A DNA stretch of 64,000 nucleotides, taken from positions 620,001 through 684,000 of the forward strand of contig NC_088958.1 in the NCBI RefSeq assembly GCF_010111755.1, given 5' to 3'. The notes below the pieces were generated by a model, which was not told the origin of the DNA, ran no database searches, and saw only the letters and a program-made list of their open reading frames with translations. Below, in pieces: positions 37,697-47,527 of this stretch (the first letter of the stretch is position 1; the number at the start of each line of letters is the position of its first letter). Both the position numbers and the translations under genes were made by a program. This DNA is from Nakaseomyces glabratus. Its lineage: Eukaryota > Ascomycota > Saccharomycetes > Saccharomycetales > Saccharomycetaceae.

Positions 37697-40600
37697 ATGG
37701 GAAGTTCACCAATAGAGCATTCTATTAAAGGAAAACATGTTTATGACAGGAAATCAAAACTAACCGACAACAATTTCAATTCGAATAACTTCATCAACAA
37801 CAATAACAGCATCCCAGGTTTTACTCAAGGATTACACCAAAAAAGACATAACTCGAGTGCTAATAACCATACAAGAGATACAATTGTTAAGAGACGATTA
37901 CCAGTTCAGTCAGACGAGAATCCGATTGGTAACTTCTTAGATAGCTTTTCAAAGAATAGTTCCCCTTTACAACAGTGCAGAACTCCGGGTTCTAGACCAC
38001 ATAGCGTGACGAAAAAAACCAGTAATATAGACAACACAGATATGGTAGGTAGAAGTAATGCCATAGGTGGATATAGCGATAACGCCAACATGAGTAATAA
38101 GAGTCCTGCAGAATTTAATGCTGGTCCAGTTAATAAAAATCATACAGGAAACAGTCTCCTAGATAACATAGCAAACTCTGCTAACAGAGTTGATATACCA
38201 GGATCACCCTTTTATTTACCAACCAGAACCCATTCAAATATATTGGAAACTACTCAAGCTGATGCTCCTTTACATCCTGTAAATTCTTCGGAGGTTGAAC
38301 AAGAGTCTATTGGTCCTGAATTAAATTTGATAGAAGAGCAGTATAATTCAAATCTAGAAAATGGGGAAATAAATTATAATACTGAAGTGTCTGATTTTGA
38401 ATCGCTTCCGACCAAAGATGCCAACAGTGTTACTTCAACAGAATATGAGAAGGGAACCCGAACGGCAATGACCTCACATCAATCAATTCTACCCACTACA
38501 TGGAATAGATCCACTCAAGCCTTGATATCAAAACTGCAAGATATTTATAAATCAATTTTGGTTCAAGAGGTTGAACTACAGAACTGCTGTTCAGCTATTA
38601 CATCCTCTCAAACTACTGATTTAAAGAAAATATGGGAAGTGTACAAAATAAATGTCGAACTAGTGAACAACTATGTTATATTTATCACAACAGCGTTGCT
38701 GCCGTCCCAATCTCAAACAGATTTATTGATAGGACAAGAGATTATTGACGTATATAAAATTGAAAGAAGATTGTGGGTGTATGGCACAATAACCTTCCTT
38801 GATGTTTTGAAACATTTTTCTAATTTCATGGATCCAGAAATCTGTTGTCAGTTTATTATTCATGTTTTTATATCAATTGCCAATATGTCTGATTATATTC
38901 CCAAAAAGTTTTCCATTCCGTGGTTTTCTAGACTTGGCGATTTATCCCGTATGGCAACAGCTTTATATCCTCCTGGGGCAACAGATTGGAAATTGAGTGC
39001 AGAATACTGGTATGGTGAGGCAATGAAATATACTTACGGAGTAGGTAAACTGTACTATCATATGGCAACAGTTCAGCAAAATTCTTTAGCAGCCTTTATA
39101 AACTTAGGTAAAAGTGTTTTTTGCCGAGATGCATTTGTACCAACACAGCAGTACTTGCAGCTTGTAATCGATAATATTTACCAGAGAGCATACATTTCAC
39201 GGGGTGAGGAATCGAGCAGTAACGTTCAAATACTCGATTATCTTAAGCATAATGAAATAATGGTTTTACCAAACTTCATGGAGAACTTTGAATTGCAGCG
39301 AATGGCATATGTATATTTTAGCGAGAAATTCGGCCAAGACTTTGTAGGGAACAACTTTTTTGATACACGGAGTATGTTTGTTCAGAATCTGGAGTCAGTA
39401 AAATTTTACTTCAGGCATTCTCCGTTGTTTGCCCAGGCTCATATTCTACAAGTGGTAGGGTACGGAAATATTGGAAATGCGTTTGCTTTGCTTTACGAAT
39501 TGCCCAAATTTATCAAAGATAATGAAATTTCAAGACAAAGAAAGAAATCTAAAACAGGAGTTGACAACATGAGTATCGATACACTTTCATTTCAAGTTTC
39601 AGGAAACGAAATACATGATGTTGGAGAATATTTCAACTCCTTAGAAAATATCGACAAAGAATTTACTTTGCCACCTAATGTTGATATATGGATTCAATCT
39701 CTACAATATACTAATACTACAGGTATATTTTGTGGCATGATGGTTTTACAGAAATTTCTCCAAGGTCCTTTCGTTACAGCCTTGCCACATTTACTACCAT
39801 GGGTCTATTTCTTAATTTCAGTTGCATTCAAAATAGAAACTTTACGGGATACCAACAGTCAATATTTTTGGAAACTCTTCATAAGACGCATCTTTCCTTG
39901 GAATACGATCATAAATTTTTTGAACGTCTTAATTGCATTTCTGAAGGACAACTCTGATTCGTGTTCCTTAGTAAATCAGCTTTGCGAAACATATTCACAA
40001 CTCTCATTGGATGAAATTTTGACAAACTTCTCAGAAAATGAAGAACTACCTGAAGTATGGAATTGCTGGGGATCTTTGTGGTTTGATACTATTAAAAACA
40101 AAAGTGAAACTAGTTATAGTGGCTTGAAAACCGCCGGTATTAAGGATGTGAACTTCTTAGACGCTCCTTATGATGGGATTGTTTTTGATGAGGAAGACGA
40201 CAATGGCAATAAGTTCTGGAAACGTGCCTGTCGTATACTGTTTCTATTCAAAGGATATGCAGAGAAATTTGATCAAGGTTTAAGACTAACCAATATCAAC
40301 AGTCTAAATTCTGAAGAAGAGAATATTTTCACCAAGAAACAAGAGAAGCGTAACATTGATTTCTTGTTTAAATTTGATCCTACCTATGATTTATTACCGA
40401 TTGACGAAGCTTCTAATAAATACTTCCAGGTCTATTCACTATTTACAGAGAAATTACCAGCGTTTGAATCGATAAGTGAAAACAATATCATATTAGATGC
40501 TGTGCCACAACTCAGTGTTATTGATGGAGAAAGTATTTTTGATTACGTAGGCTACAAGAAGTTGTTGCCATGCTACTATTACTATGATAAGAACGGCAAT

Positions 40601-41545
40601 GTAAACAAAGGTGCTATCTACTCAAACTGGGAGGCTTTTAACCAGCTCGGTAATGGACTGAAACCGAGAATGGAAAATGGCTCTTCATTTATTATTGATG
40701 GTCTAGATGATTCGAAGAATTTTGAGATACGCGAAAAAAGGTTATTTGCAAAGTATTTAGAGTGTGACGAAAGCCAAGAATCATCCGATCACCTAGCTGA
40801 AGTGGAAAGAGAAGGCGATGAGACGGAAGATGAGACAGAAGAAACAAATTCTCGGAAAGTGGATAAATACTACACTAATCAACGCGACTTGGACACTATA
40901 TTTAAAACAATCAAGATTAACGGAGAGATGAGAGTCGCATATTATTCGACTTATTTCATTTTCGATGCCACCACATGGCTTCGTCATTTTGCTCACATAT
41001 ACAAGATTGCGTACAGTGGTCTTCTGAATTTTGTCATATGTCTAACCACATTCCAGGAGCTGAGGTTTTTACGTCGTTCCAGAGATGAAAATGTGATGGA
41101 GGCTGCCACAAGAGCAGTGATTGTCATCCGACTACTATATAAATTGAAGAAGGTCATACCATTACGGTTTAATGGTAAGATCGCATCACATATAGAAGAG
41201 CACTTGGAGTTTGAAGAACAGATTACGTGGAGATCTCATGTCAATGAATTTGTCATTGAAGCAGTTGCCAAATCTCAGGAGAATGGCATGTTTGATGAAT
41301 TACACAATGAGAGTGCGAAGGCTGATTTTGATGCAGAAAACATGGATACCGCTGACAGTGCGGACACCAAGCAGCGTGGCAATAGTAATGCCAGTACGAA
41401 TAGCAAAGTTTTATCTGTGCTAGTTACAGATGACCGCAATATGGACAGCAAAGCCAAGGAGCGCGGTATCCGGACGTGCAGCACGAGGTTTATATTTTCC
41501 ATTTGCAGTCAACTTGGAATGAAGTATGGAATCTGTACCAATTAG
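37697..41545 (+). CDS. Est1-like/PIN-domain protein, Esl1/Esl2 family
   Basis: Large protein of the Est1/SMG5-7-like family with a C-terminal PIN nuclease-like domain; in S. cerevisiae Esl1 and Esl2 are linked to RNA turnover and gene regulation. The first ATG in frame is 37697, giving 1,282 residues; an earlier TTG is not used. The N terminus is Asn/Ser-rich. A helical 14-3-3-like/TPR region follows at about 275-560 (AEYWYGEAMKYTYGVGKLYYHMATVQQNSLAAFINLGKS-type). The PIN domain lies at about 1085-1282 with acidic residues in FDATTW, FQELRFL and VLVTDDRN. It corresponds to both YIL151C (ESL1) and YKR096W (ESL2): the left neighbour MCM10 fits the first, the right neighbour PCK1 fits the second. 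Confidence 0.92.
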   Translation: MGSSPIEHSIKGKHVYDRKSKLTDNNFNSNNFINNNNSIPGFTQGLHQKRHNSSANNHTRDTIVKRRLPVQSDENPIGNFLDSFSKNSSPLQQCRTPGSRPHSVTKKTSNIDNTDMVGRSNAIGGYSDNANMSNKSPAEFNAGPVNKNHTGNSLLDNIANSANRVDIPGSPFYLPTRTHSNILETTQADAPLHPVNSSEVEQESIGPELNLIEEQYNSNLENGEINYNTEVSDFESLPTKDANSVTSTEYEKGTRTAMTSHQSILPTTWNRSTQALISKLQDIYKSILVQEVELQNCCSAITSSQTTDLKKIWEVYKINVELVNNYVIFITTALLPSQSQTDLLIGQEIIDVYKIERRLWVYGTITFLDVLKHFSNFMDPEICCQFIIHVFISIANMSDYIPKKFSIPWFSRLGDLSRMATALYPPGATDWKLSAEYWYGEAMKYTYGVGKLYYHMATVQQNSLAAFINLGKSVFCRDAFVPTQQYLQLVIDNIYQRAYISRGEESSSNVQILDYLKHNEIMVLPNFMENFELQRMAYVYFSEKFGQDFVGNNFFDTRSMFVQNLESVKFYFRHSPLFAQAHILQVVGYGNIGNAFALLYELPKFIKDNEISRQRKKSKTGVDNMSIDTLSFQVSGNEIHDVGEYFNSLENIDKEFTLPPNVDIWIQSLQYTNTTGIFCGMMVLQKFLQGPFVTALPHLLPWVYFLISVAFKIETLRDTNSQYFWKLFIRRIFPWNTIINFLNVLIAFLKDNSDSCSLVNQLCETYSQLSLDEILTNFSENEELPEVWNCWGSLWFDTIKNKSETSYSGLKTAGIKDVNFLDAPYDGIVFDEEDDNGNKFWKRACRILFLFKGYAEKFDQGLRLTNINSLNSEEENIFTKKQEKRNIDFLFKFDPTYDLLPIDEASNKYFQVYSLFTEKLPAFESISENNIILDAVPQLSVIDGESIFDYVGYKKLLPCYYYYDKNGNVNKGAIYSNWEAFNQLGNGLKPRMENGSSFIIDGLDDSKNFEIREKRLFAKYLECDESQESSDHLAEVEREGDETEDETEETNSRKVDKYYTNQRDLDTIFKTIKINGEMRVAYYSTYFIFDATTWLRHFAHIYKIAYSGLLNFVICLTTFQELRFLRRSRDENVMEAATRAVIVIRLLYKLKKVIPLRFNGKIASHIEEHLEFEEQITWRSHVNEFVIEAVAKSQENGMFDELHNESAKADFDAENMDTADSADTKQRGNSNASTNSKVLSVLVTDDRNMDSKAKERGIRTCSTRFIFSICSQLGMKYGICTN

Positions 41546-41708
41546 GATCATGCCCTGATCCTCGCCTGTATTCCAGATGAAAGGCAAAGAACAAAAGAAA
41601 TGAATATTTTCACGAATTCTCTCTTTTTTTTTTTAATATTTTGGTAGGACTATATTACTTCTCTTCGAAAATCAGAGCTATAGACAAATACAAACATATA
41701 TAATGAAT

Positions 41709-41733
41709 ATATATATATATGTATATATATATA
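41709..41733. repeat. TA dinucleotide tract downstream of the ESL gene
   Basis: An alternating TATATA sequence, interrupted by one TATGTA unit, lies about 165 bp after the ESL stop codon. It is likely part of its 3'-end efficiency signal. Confidence 0.8.
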
Positions 41734-41795
41734 TGTCTCACATAATTTATTAATGCATAAAGAATAATAACATAGATTCATTATTTCCAAGAGTG

Positions 41796-42188
41796 TCAGT
41801 GCAACTCCCATTGGAAATACCAAGATATGCGCCTGGTCAGTTGGAACTTGTTAGAAGGACAATATTGTATCCGTGTATATTTCGTAGTTGCGATCTGTAA
41901 TTTAGTGTTGGAATGCAATATCAGTGGTTCAACCCCGTTAGCATTTGTCCAGACCATTATTTCGTTAGGCGACAATTGTATACAGCGGCATACCGGGACA
42001 GATATAGTGGCACCTTCCGCACGTTGGCGCAACACCGTTTTGAAACTGTGTAGGAAAGGCAGACGAAGATGGTTCTGAGTGCCTTGTCTATATACAGTTC
42101 GCCTGAAACGAGGAGCGGCCAGCGGTTTACGCTTGTTGTGCACACTCTTGCTACGTTTACGAAACACCACTTCTGTAATACGAATCAT
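41796..42188 (-). CDS. Unassigned 130-residue ORF, possible YIL152W-position gene
   Basis: An ATG-initiated 130-codon frame on the minus strand begins MIRITEVVFRKRSKSVHNKR; the product is basic and Arg/Lys-rich at the N terminus. I recognise no domain. In S. cerevisiae the uncharacterised gene YIL152W lies between ESL1 and RRD1, and in this window's orientation it would also be on the minus strand just after the ESL gene. That makes it a candidate ortholog or remnant, but I cannot confirm similarity. A frame of this length in 2 kb is not rare enough to prove coding. Confidence 0.25.
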   Translation of the reverse strand: MIRITEVVFRKRSKSVHNKRKPLAAPRFRRTVYRQGTQNHLRLPFLHSFKTVLRQRAEGATISVPVCRCIQLSPNEIMVWTNANGVEPLILHSNTKLQIATTKYTRIQYCPSNKFQLTRRISWYFQWELH

Positions 42189-42383
42189 ATAGTACTGTAC
42201 ATCCCTAGGAAATACAGTCTACACCAGTACATATATTTATTAGTTGTATCTTGGCTATAACTGTTATCTGAAAAGAAAATAGCCGCCGAGAACATGTATA
42301 TCCGTGTATCAAATGGCTTTTTTCAATTCCAAGTTCCGTTCCCCCCCACTACTAAACCCACTTCCCATGTAGACATAAAAATG

Positions 42384-42394
42384 CCATTCATCCG
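42384..42394 (+). promoter_or_regulatory. Candidate carbon-source-responsive element (core match)
   Basis: CCATTCATCCG fits the Cat8/Sip4 core CCRTYSRNCCG; the preceding base is G instead of the preferred pyrimidine. It lies about 1.16 kb before the PCK1 ATG, which is far for a yeast activator site. Confidence 0.45.
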
Positions 42395-42966
42395 GAAAAG
42401 TGAAGAACACCGCGAGTATCATGAAGAAACATTACCCGGCTCCCAATGAATATTATATTTTTCTCGGACTAATGGAAATGTGGTCCAAGGGTACAAGCTG
42501 GGTAAAAGGCATCCCACACACTGAACGTAGAGGCTACAGCCGTACCGAGACTGTTTAGCCGATGCGCATTTCTCTCTCTCCCCTCCCATCCTCTAGTCCG
42601 AGCCTTGAAGTTAGAAAACGTCAAAAGACAATAAGTGCCCTAGTAGTGGGGGGAAGGTGGAGCGGGAAGTGGAAAAGCCATCGAGAGTAAGTAAAACCGT
42701 AGGAACAATCCATATAAGGAAGTTCAATTGCAGTTGCAGTATCCCTCCCCTCCCCTAGTTTAGTAAGCCAGTTCTCGAAGACAAAAAGCGCCGTAGCACC
42801 CAAAGAACAATCTTAATTGACACCTGTTTTATGCGCTTCTTTTAGGGGAGGGGGGAGGTCAAAAGCAAGCACTAAAATTTGGGAAGAAACAATAACATAC
42901 CCCGGACTAAAGGAATACAACTATTAGTAATTCCTTGTACTATCCCACTCATCTCCTGGAAGTTGA

Positions 42967-42978
42967 CGGATGAATGGG
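42967..42978 (-). promoter_or_regulatory. Carbon-source-responsive element (Cat8/Sip4 type)
   Basis: Read on the minus strand this is CCCATTCATCCG, a perfect match to YCCRTYSRNCCG. It lies about 575 bp before the PCK1 ATG and 42 bp from the next element. Confidence 0.75.
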
Positions 42979-43020
42979 AGGTGTATGGACAGAAGGTGGC
43001 CCTCGATTTCAATGCCCAGT

Positions 43021-43032
43021 CCCATTCAACCG
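43021..43032 (+). promoter_or_regulatory. Carbon-source-responsive element (Cat8/Sip4 type)
   Basis: CCCATTCAACCG is a perfect match to YCCRTYSRNCCG, about 520 bp before the PCK1 ATG. Paired with the inverted copy at 42967-42978 it resembles the two-site arrangement in known gluconeogenic promoters. Confidence 0.75.
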
Positions 43033-43208
43033 AAGGTATTCCCTAGAAACACTGCAACCACTCCTCTCAAATACATTGTGCCATTAGCCGGACACTCCTG
43101 CGTGTCTTGTTTGGCGTTTTCTAGATACTCTTGGAAAGACAGGGCATCGGAACAAATCGGGGCGGGGTGTATGTGTTTACACAGTGGGAAGCACTCATAC
43201 AGACGGAG

Positions 43209-43243
43209 ACACACACATACACACACAGACACATACACACACA
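43209..43243. repeat. CA-rich microsatellite in the PCK1 promoter
   Basis: An imperfect CA repeat interrupted by TA and GA units lies about 310-340 bp before the PCK1 ATG. Confidence 0.85.
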
Positions 43244-43550
43244 CTTAATCTTGACGGTTCTATCGAAATTCCCGATTTGCTCCGGGCCCGGGGATTTCTT
43301 GCCGCCCACCCTGCCTGAGCCTGCCTGAGCCTACAGAAAAACCAGCGCACAGCACTGGGCTGGGGGATTTTGGCCCAGTTCCAGGCTTGTGAAGAAAAAA
43401 AAATTAGTATAAATAGCGGATGGAAACTGCAAGATTGTTTAATACCTTTTCCTCTACAAGAAGATAAATCAGAAAATAAAAATTGTGAAAAAGGATATCA
43501 ATACAAATTACCGTACCAATTAAAAAAATAAATAAATATAAAACTACAAC

Positions 43551-45185
43551 ATGCCATCTAAATCTAGTGTTTCTGGGAACTCCGTTGAGGAGAGGATTAG
43601 ATCCGAGTTGGGATTGTCCAAGGAAGTTACTCTAATTAGAAGGAACGCTCCAGCTGCTGTGTTATACCAGGATGCTCTAAAGGAAAAGAAGACGGTGATC
43701 TCCAGCGCAGGTGCCTTGATCGCTTACTCTGGTGAGAAGACCGGCCGTTCTCCAAAGGACAAGCGTATCGTTGAAGAAGAAACCTCCCGTGACAACGTGT
43801 GGTGGGGACCAGTTAACAAGCCATGCTCGGAGAGAACCTGGGCCATTAACCGTGAAAGAGCTGCTGATTACTTGAGAACCAGAGAGACTTTGTACGTGGT
43901 GGATGCCTTTGCTGGCTGGGATCCAAAATACAGAATCAAAGTGCGTGTTGTCTGCGCAAGAGCTTACCACGCTTTGTTCATGACCAACATGCTGATCAGA
44001 CCTACAGAAGAAGAATTGGCCAACTTCGGTGAGCCAGACTTCACTGTATGGAACGCTGGCCAATTCCCCGCCAATGCAAGAACCCAAGATATGACCTCAA
44101 AGACCACCATTGAAATTAACTTCAAGGCCATGGAAATGGTCATCCTAGGTACCGAATACGCTGGTGAAATGAAGAAAGGTATCTTCACAGTTATGTTCTA
44201 CTTGATGCCTGTCCACCACAACGTGCTAACTTTGCACTCTTCTTGTAACCAAGGTATCAAGAACGGTGACGTTACATTGTTCTTCGGTCTATCAGGTACC
44301 GGTAAAACTACTTTGTCCGCCGACCCTCACAGATTGTTGATCGGTGACGACGAACATTGTTGGTCCGACGAAGGTGTCTTCAACATCGAAGGTGGTTGTT
44401 ACGCTAAGTGTATTAACTTGTCCAGAGAGAAGGAACCAGAGATTTTCGATGCCATCAGATTCGGCTCTGTGCTAGAAAACGTCATTTACGACAGCGAGAG
44501 TCATGAAGTTGACTACGATGACTCAAGCATCACCGAAAACACCAGATGTGCCTACCCAATTGACTTCATCCCATCCGCCAAGATCCCATGTCTAGCACCA
44601 GCTCATCCAAAGAACATCATTCTATTGACCTGTGATGCTTCCGGTGTCTTGCCACCAGTCTCTAAGCTAACCCCAGAACAAGTCATGTACCACTTCATCT
44701 CCGGTTACACTTCTAAGATGGCTGGCACTGAACAAGGCGTCACCGAACCAGAACCAACCTTCTCTTCTTGTTTCGGTCAACCATTCTTGTCTTTGCACCC
44801 AATGAGATACGCCACAATGTTGGCTGAAAAGATGCACGAGCATAGCGCTAACGCTTGGTTGATTAACACCGGCTGGACTGGTTCCTCTTACGTTTCCGGC
44901 GGTAAGCGTTGTGCTTTGAAATACACTAGAGCTATCTTGGATGCCATTCACGATGGCTCCTTGGCTAAGGCTGAATTCGAATCCTTACCAATCTTCAACT
45001 TGCAAGTTCCAAAGGCCGTTGAAGGTGTTCCATCCGAGCTTCTAAACCCAGCCAGAAACTGGTCTGAAGGTGAGGCTAAGTACCAATCTGCAGTTTCCAA
45101 GCTAGCTGGTCTGTTTGTTGAAAACTTCAAGACTTACCAAGACAAGGCCACTTCCGATGTCTTGGCTGCTGGTCCACAATTGTAA
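43551..45185 (+). CDS. PCK1: Phosphoenolpyruvate carboxykinase (ATP)
   Basis: Cytosolic gluconeogenic enzyme that converts oxaloacetate and ATP to phosphoenolpyruvate, CO2 and ADP. The 544 residues show the ATP-type PEPCK motifs: GRSPKDKR near 65-72, the kinase-1a P-loop [14 protein letters not shown] at about 246-259, the metal-binding [22 protein letters not shown] region, and a conserved C-terminal [14 protein letters not shown]. Codon bias is strong, as for abundant enzymes. The leader ends with AAACTACAAC directly before the ATG. Upstream carbon-source elements predict glucose repression and induction on non-fermentable carbon. In S. cerevisiae it also follows ESL2 (YKR096W). Confidence 0.98.
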   Translation: MPSKSSVSGNSVEERIRSELGLSKEVTLIRRNAPAAVLYQDALKEKKTVISSAGALIAYSGEKTGRSPKDKRIVEEETSRDNVWWGPVNKPCSERTWAINRERAADYLRTRETLYVVDAFAGWDPKYRIKVRVVCARAYHALFMTNMLIRPTEEELANFGEPDFTVWNAGQFPANARTQDMTSKTTIEINFKAMEMVILGTEYAGEMKKGIFTVMFYLMPVHHNVLTLHSSCNQGIKNGDVTLFFGLSGTGKTTLSADPHRLLIGDDEHCWSDEGVFNIEGGCYAKCINLSREKEPEIFDAIRFGSVLENVIYDSESHEVDYDDSSITENTRCAYPIDFIPSAKIPCLAPAHPKNIILLTCDASGVLPPVSKLTPEQVMYHFISGYTSKMAGTEQGVTEPEPTFSSCFGQPFLSLHPMRYATMLAEKMHEHSANAWLINTGWTGSSYVSGGKRCALKYTRAILDAIHDGSLAKAEFESLPIFNLQVPKAVEGVPSELLNPARNWSEGEAKYQSAVSKLAGLFVENFKTYQDKATSDVLAAGPQL

Positions 45186-45937
45186 ATTCGCAATCAAAGA
45201 CTAAGAAATTAAAAATTTGATGCAAGAACAGAAAAGGCAATTTTTTTCTCTTTCTAATCAGGTAAATATTCTAAGAACCTTTTCTCTGTTTTCCATAATT
45301 TATTTTTTCTCTAAAAATAAGGGGACCAACATTCATTGTTTTAATTTATTTCATTCATATTCATATTCTCAGCTATACTCGCAAATCACTATTATTTTTT
45401 TTCTTAATTAACATAAAACTTCATTCTATCTATACCGGAAATGGATATTATTGATAGCTTTTTAAATTTAAAAAGCGCCTCCAGTATATACTATAATATA
45501 TAAGCAATACATCGTTAATAAACTTAAACCAATTATTCTTATAAGCCATACTCATACCATTCATTAAATATAGTCGTCTATCCATAAAAGAAATACATAG
45601 CCGCCCTACAGCCATATTTATTAATTCTCATCTCGCATGCCATCTGTTCCTGATCAGCGGAAGGCTCCCTTATCAGTTGATACATTTCGTCGGTGGCCAT
45701 AGAAACCCAAACCTGATTTACTACCGACAATGCGAACTTACAACAATAGTAACAAAGCGTGCCTGCCTCGCCAAGATGCTGATCCAGTAACTCACATCAA
45801 AATGTCCTGATTTGTCTATGCACTGCATCCTGCATTGACAGGTTGCCTTAATGATCAGTCATCGCTGGCATTATTATACTTCTCAAAAGAAGTCACGTGC
45901 ACAGAGCCTACCACAGCCAAGAGGTAAGACTCTCGAA
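45186..45937. other. Convergent 3' region PCK1/RRD1
   Basis: This 752-bp gap between convergent genes holds AT-rich 3'-end signals. A 40-codon minus-strand ORF is at 45578-45700. A GTCACGTGCAC sequence at about 45891-45901 contains a Cbf1-type CACGTG, unusual in a position that is not upstream of an annotated gene. No RNA gene signature was seen. Confidence 0.5.
45578..45700 (-). CDS. Unassigned 40-residue ORF
   Basis: The frame begins MATDEMYQLIREPSADQEQM and ends in an aromatic MYFFYG. It lies in a convergent intergenic gap, with the CACGTG word about 190 bp upstream of its ATG. Composition looks protein-like, but frames of this size arise often by chance and I recognise no family. Confidence 0.15.
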   Translation of the reverse strand: MATDEMYQLIREPSADQEQMACEMRINKYGCRAAMYFFYG

Positions 45938-47212
45938 TCACTGACGTGGAGTGTTCATCAACCTGCTAGCATGAGCTTGTGATGTTGTTGAGGATGGCAT
46001 TCTCGTTTGAACTATACCCATAGAGGTAGGTGGCCCCATACGTCCTTGTCCTGGCCCTGCTGTGGATCTTGTTGACCTCGTTGTAACATTCATGAGACGA
46101 GATTCTGGTGTTGATGATCTCATAGTGCCAACACCAGAATCTTGTGGAAGCTGTGGCCGTCTTACAAACGTTTCATTTCCAGGCGACAGAAACCTAGACT
46201 CCACAACTCTAGTTCCATCCATATTGGCTTGGGCTTGAGTCTTCAAATCATTAGTTTCATCAATATCTGGCGAATTCTCATAATTTGGTAATGGTTTCCC
46301 GTTCTTATAATCAACCCAAGGGTAGAATCCAGTACCAAACCAGAAATGCTGAATCACTGGAAATTTGTTCAAGACCTCATCCTTGTACATCTTCCATAGA
46401 CCTTTTCTTACTTTAGCCCATGTCCTTACACTTCTTGATATGTCGAACAGCATAGGCGAGTGCTCCCGGAAGGCACCTGACTTCACAGTGAAAACAAAAT
46501 TTAACGTCTTGCAGAAAATATTGGTCCTGGAGTACTGTTCGACCAATACTGGGTCACTTAGATCATTGGGCTCCATGGCCAATTTCTTGCGGTTGCACCA
46601 TTGAGAACTACCGAGTATGTATGCCAGGTGAAAATGATCATCCAGACCCCATACACCATGCGACCCTGCAGGTTCCAAGGTATAACTTAGAATTAATCTA
46701 TGCACCAGAGAGTAGTATCGATCAAATATATAGAGGACTTGATCACCGTCAAAACTTGCACCCAGCATATCCAGTGCGGCCACTGTAGCCAGGAAAGAGA
46801 GCTCATGACCTGTTCCGAAATCAAGCCTAGTGGCGGAGCCAAAACTGTTCGCTAGGTAATACCTCAGCTCAACAACGCATTGCAACTCCGATGGAAAATG
46901 AGATGAGATCAAATCCTCGAGTAAACCGGGGATCTCACGCTCTATCTTCTCGTGCCAGTCCCTGCATGCCATATTACCGTACCTTCTAGGACCAGGAATC
47001 GGAGGTGTCTCGCTCACCAACTGATCCAGTCTATCCAATACTTTCACCACCCCACCAACTACGCCAGATAACTCCAAATCAGCAACATCACGAGACTCCA
47101 CTAGATCAGTATATTTGACTATGGCTCCCTCCAGTCTGCGTATGGCCTCTGATGACTGAAAGTAGTACGCTCCTTGCGAGTCGTATATCCGCTTCACAGG
47201 CTCACTAAACAT
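45938..47212 (-). CDS. RRD1: PTPA-type phosphatase activator / peptidyl-prolyl isomerase
   Basis: Phosphotyrosyl phosphatase activator homologue that activates PP2A-like phosphatases (Sit4 and others) in the TOR and stress pathways. With the ATG at 47212 the protein is 424 residues and starts [14 protein letters not shown]; the frame continues upstream only through a TTG. The PTPA core is highly conserved: [71 protein letters not shown] and [13 protein letters not shown]. The C-terminal 100 residues are Ser/Thr/Pro-rich. The order ESL-(PCK1)-RRD1-IMP2' matches YIL151C to YIL154C. Confidence 0.95.
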
Positions 47213-47527
47213 CGGCCCTCTAATCAAACATATAACCACTTGAAAGGGGCTCAACCAGCACTAACCAAAGCCAACGACACCAAGAGTAACCCGTTGCTCA
47301 AGTCAACACTAGTTTATACTTTTGCCTAATTGCTGATGGCGATGAGATGAGCCCTAAAGTCACATGACACAAGTCACTTGCTTTTCCGTCACCGGCAGCC
47401 CATTGCGAGTGGATCGGCAAAGGCCAAAAGCTGATCCCTTTCAGCAAGTATAACAGGATGGATGGTGGGTGCATACTAACAGCTCTGCACTCTGTCTCTC
47501 AAGTAGTAAGAGCATTAAGCGCGCAAG
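47213..47527. promoter_or_regulatory. Divergent RRD1/IMP2' promoter region
   Basis: This 315-bp region contains GTCACATGACAC at about 47360-47371, an E-box-like word also seen before NTG1. No gene is present. Confidence 0.5.

Larger units (their letters stand above)
41546..43550 (+). promoter_or_regulatory. Long PCK1 upstream region
   Basis: This 2.0 kb region holds the ESL 3' end, an unassigned minus-strand ORF (41796-42188) and the PCK1 control region. Two perfect carbon-source-responsive elements (YCCRTYSRNCCG) lie at 42967-42978 (minus) and 43021-43032 (plus); a third at 42384-42394 fits the core CCN6CCG. TATAAATA is at 43408-43415, 136 bp before the ATG. Several G/C runs, such as GGGGAGGGGGGAGG near 42845, could serve Mig1- or Adr1-like factors. 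An alternating TA tract lies at about 41709-41733 and a CA-rich microsatellite at about 43209-43243. Confidence 0.7.

Noticed and set aside
41904..41925. TGTTGGAATG resembles the 5' end of a Ty1-type LTR
   Set aside because: Only about 9 bases match; no matching LTR end, target-site duplication or further similarity was seen.
41830..41945. tRNA-like words: TGGTCAGTTGG (A-box-like) and GGTTCAACCCC (B-box-like)
   Set aside because: The boxes are about 70 bp further apart than a compact tRNA allows, and the would-be acceptor strands (ATGCGCC and AGCATTT) do not pair.
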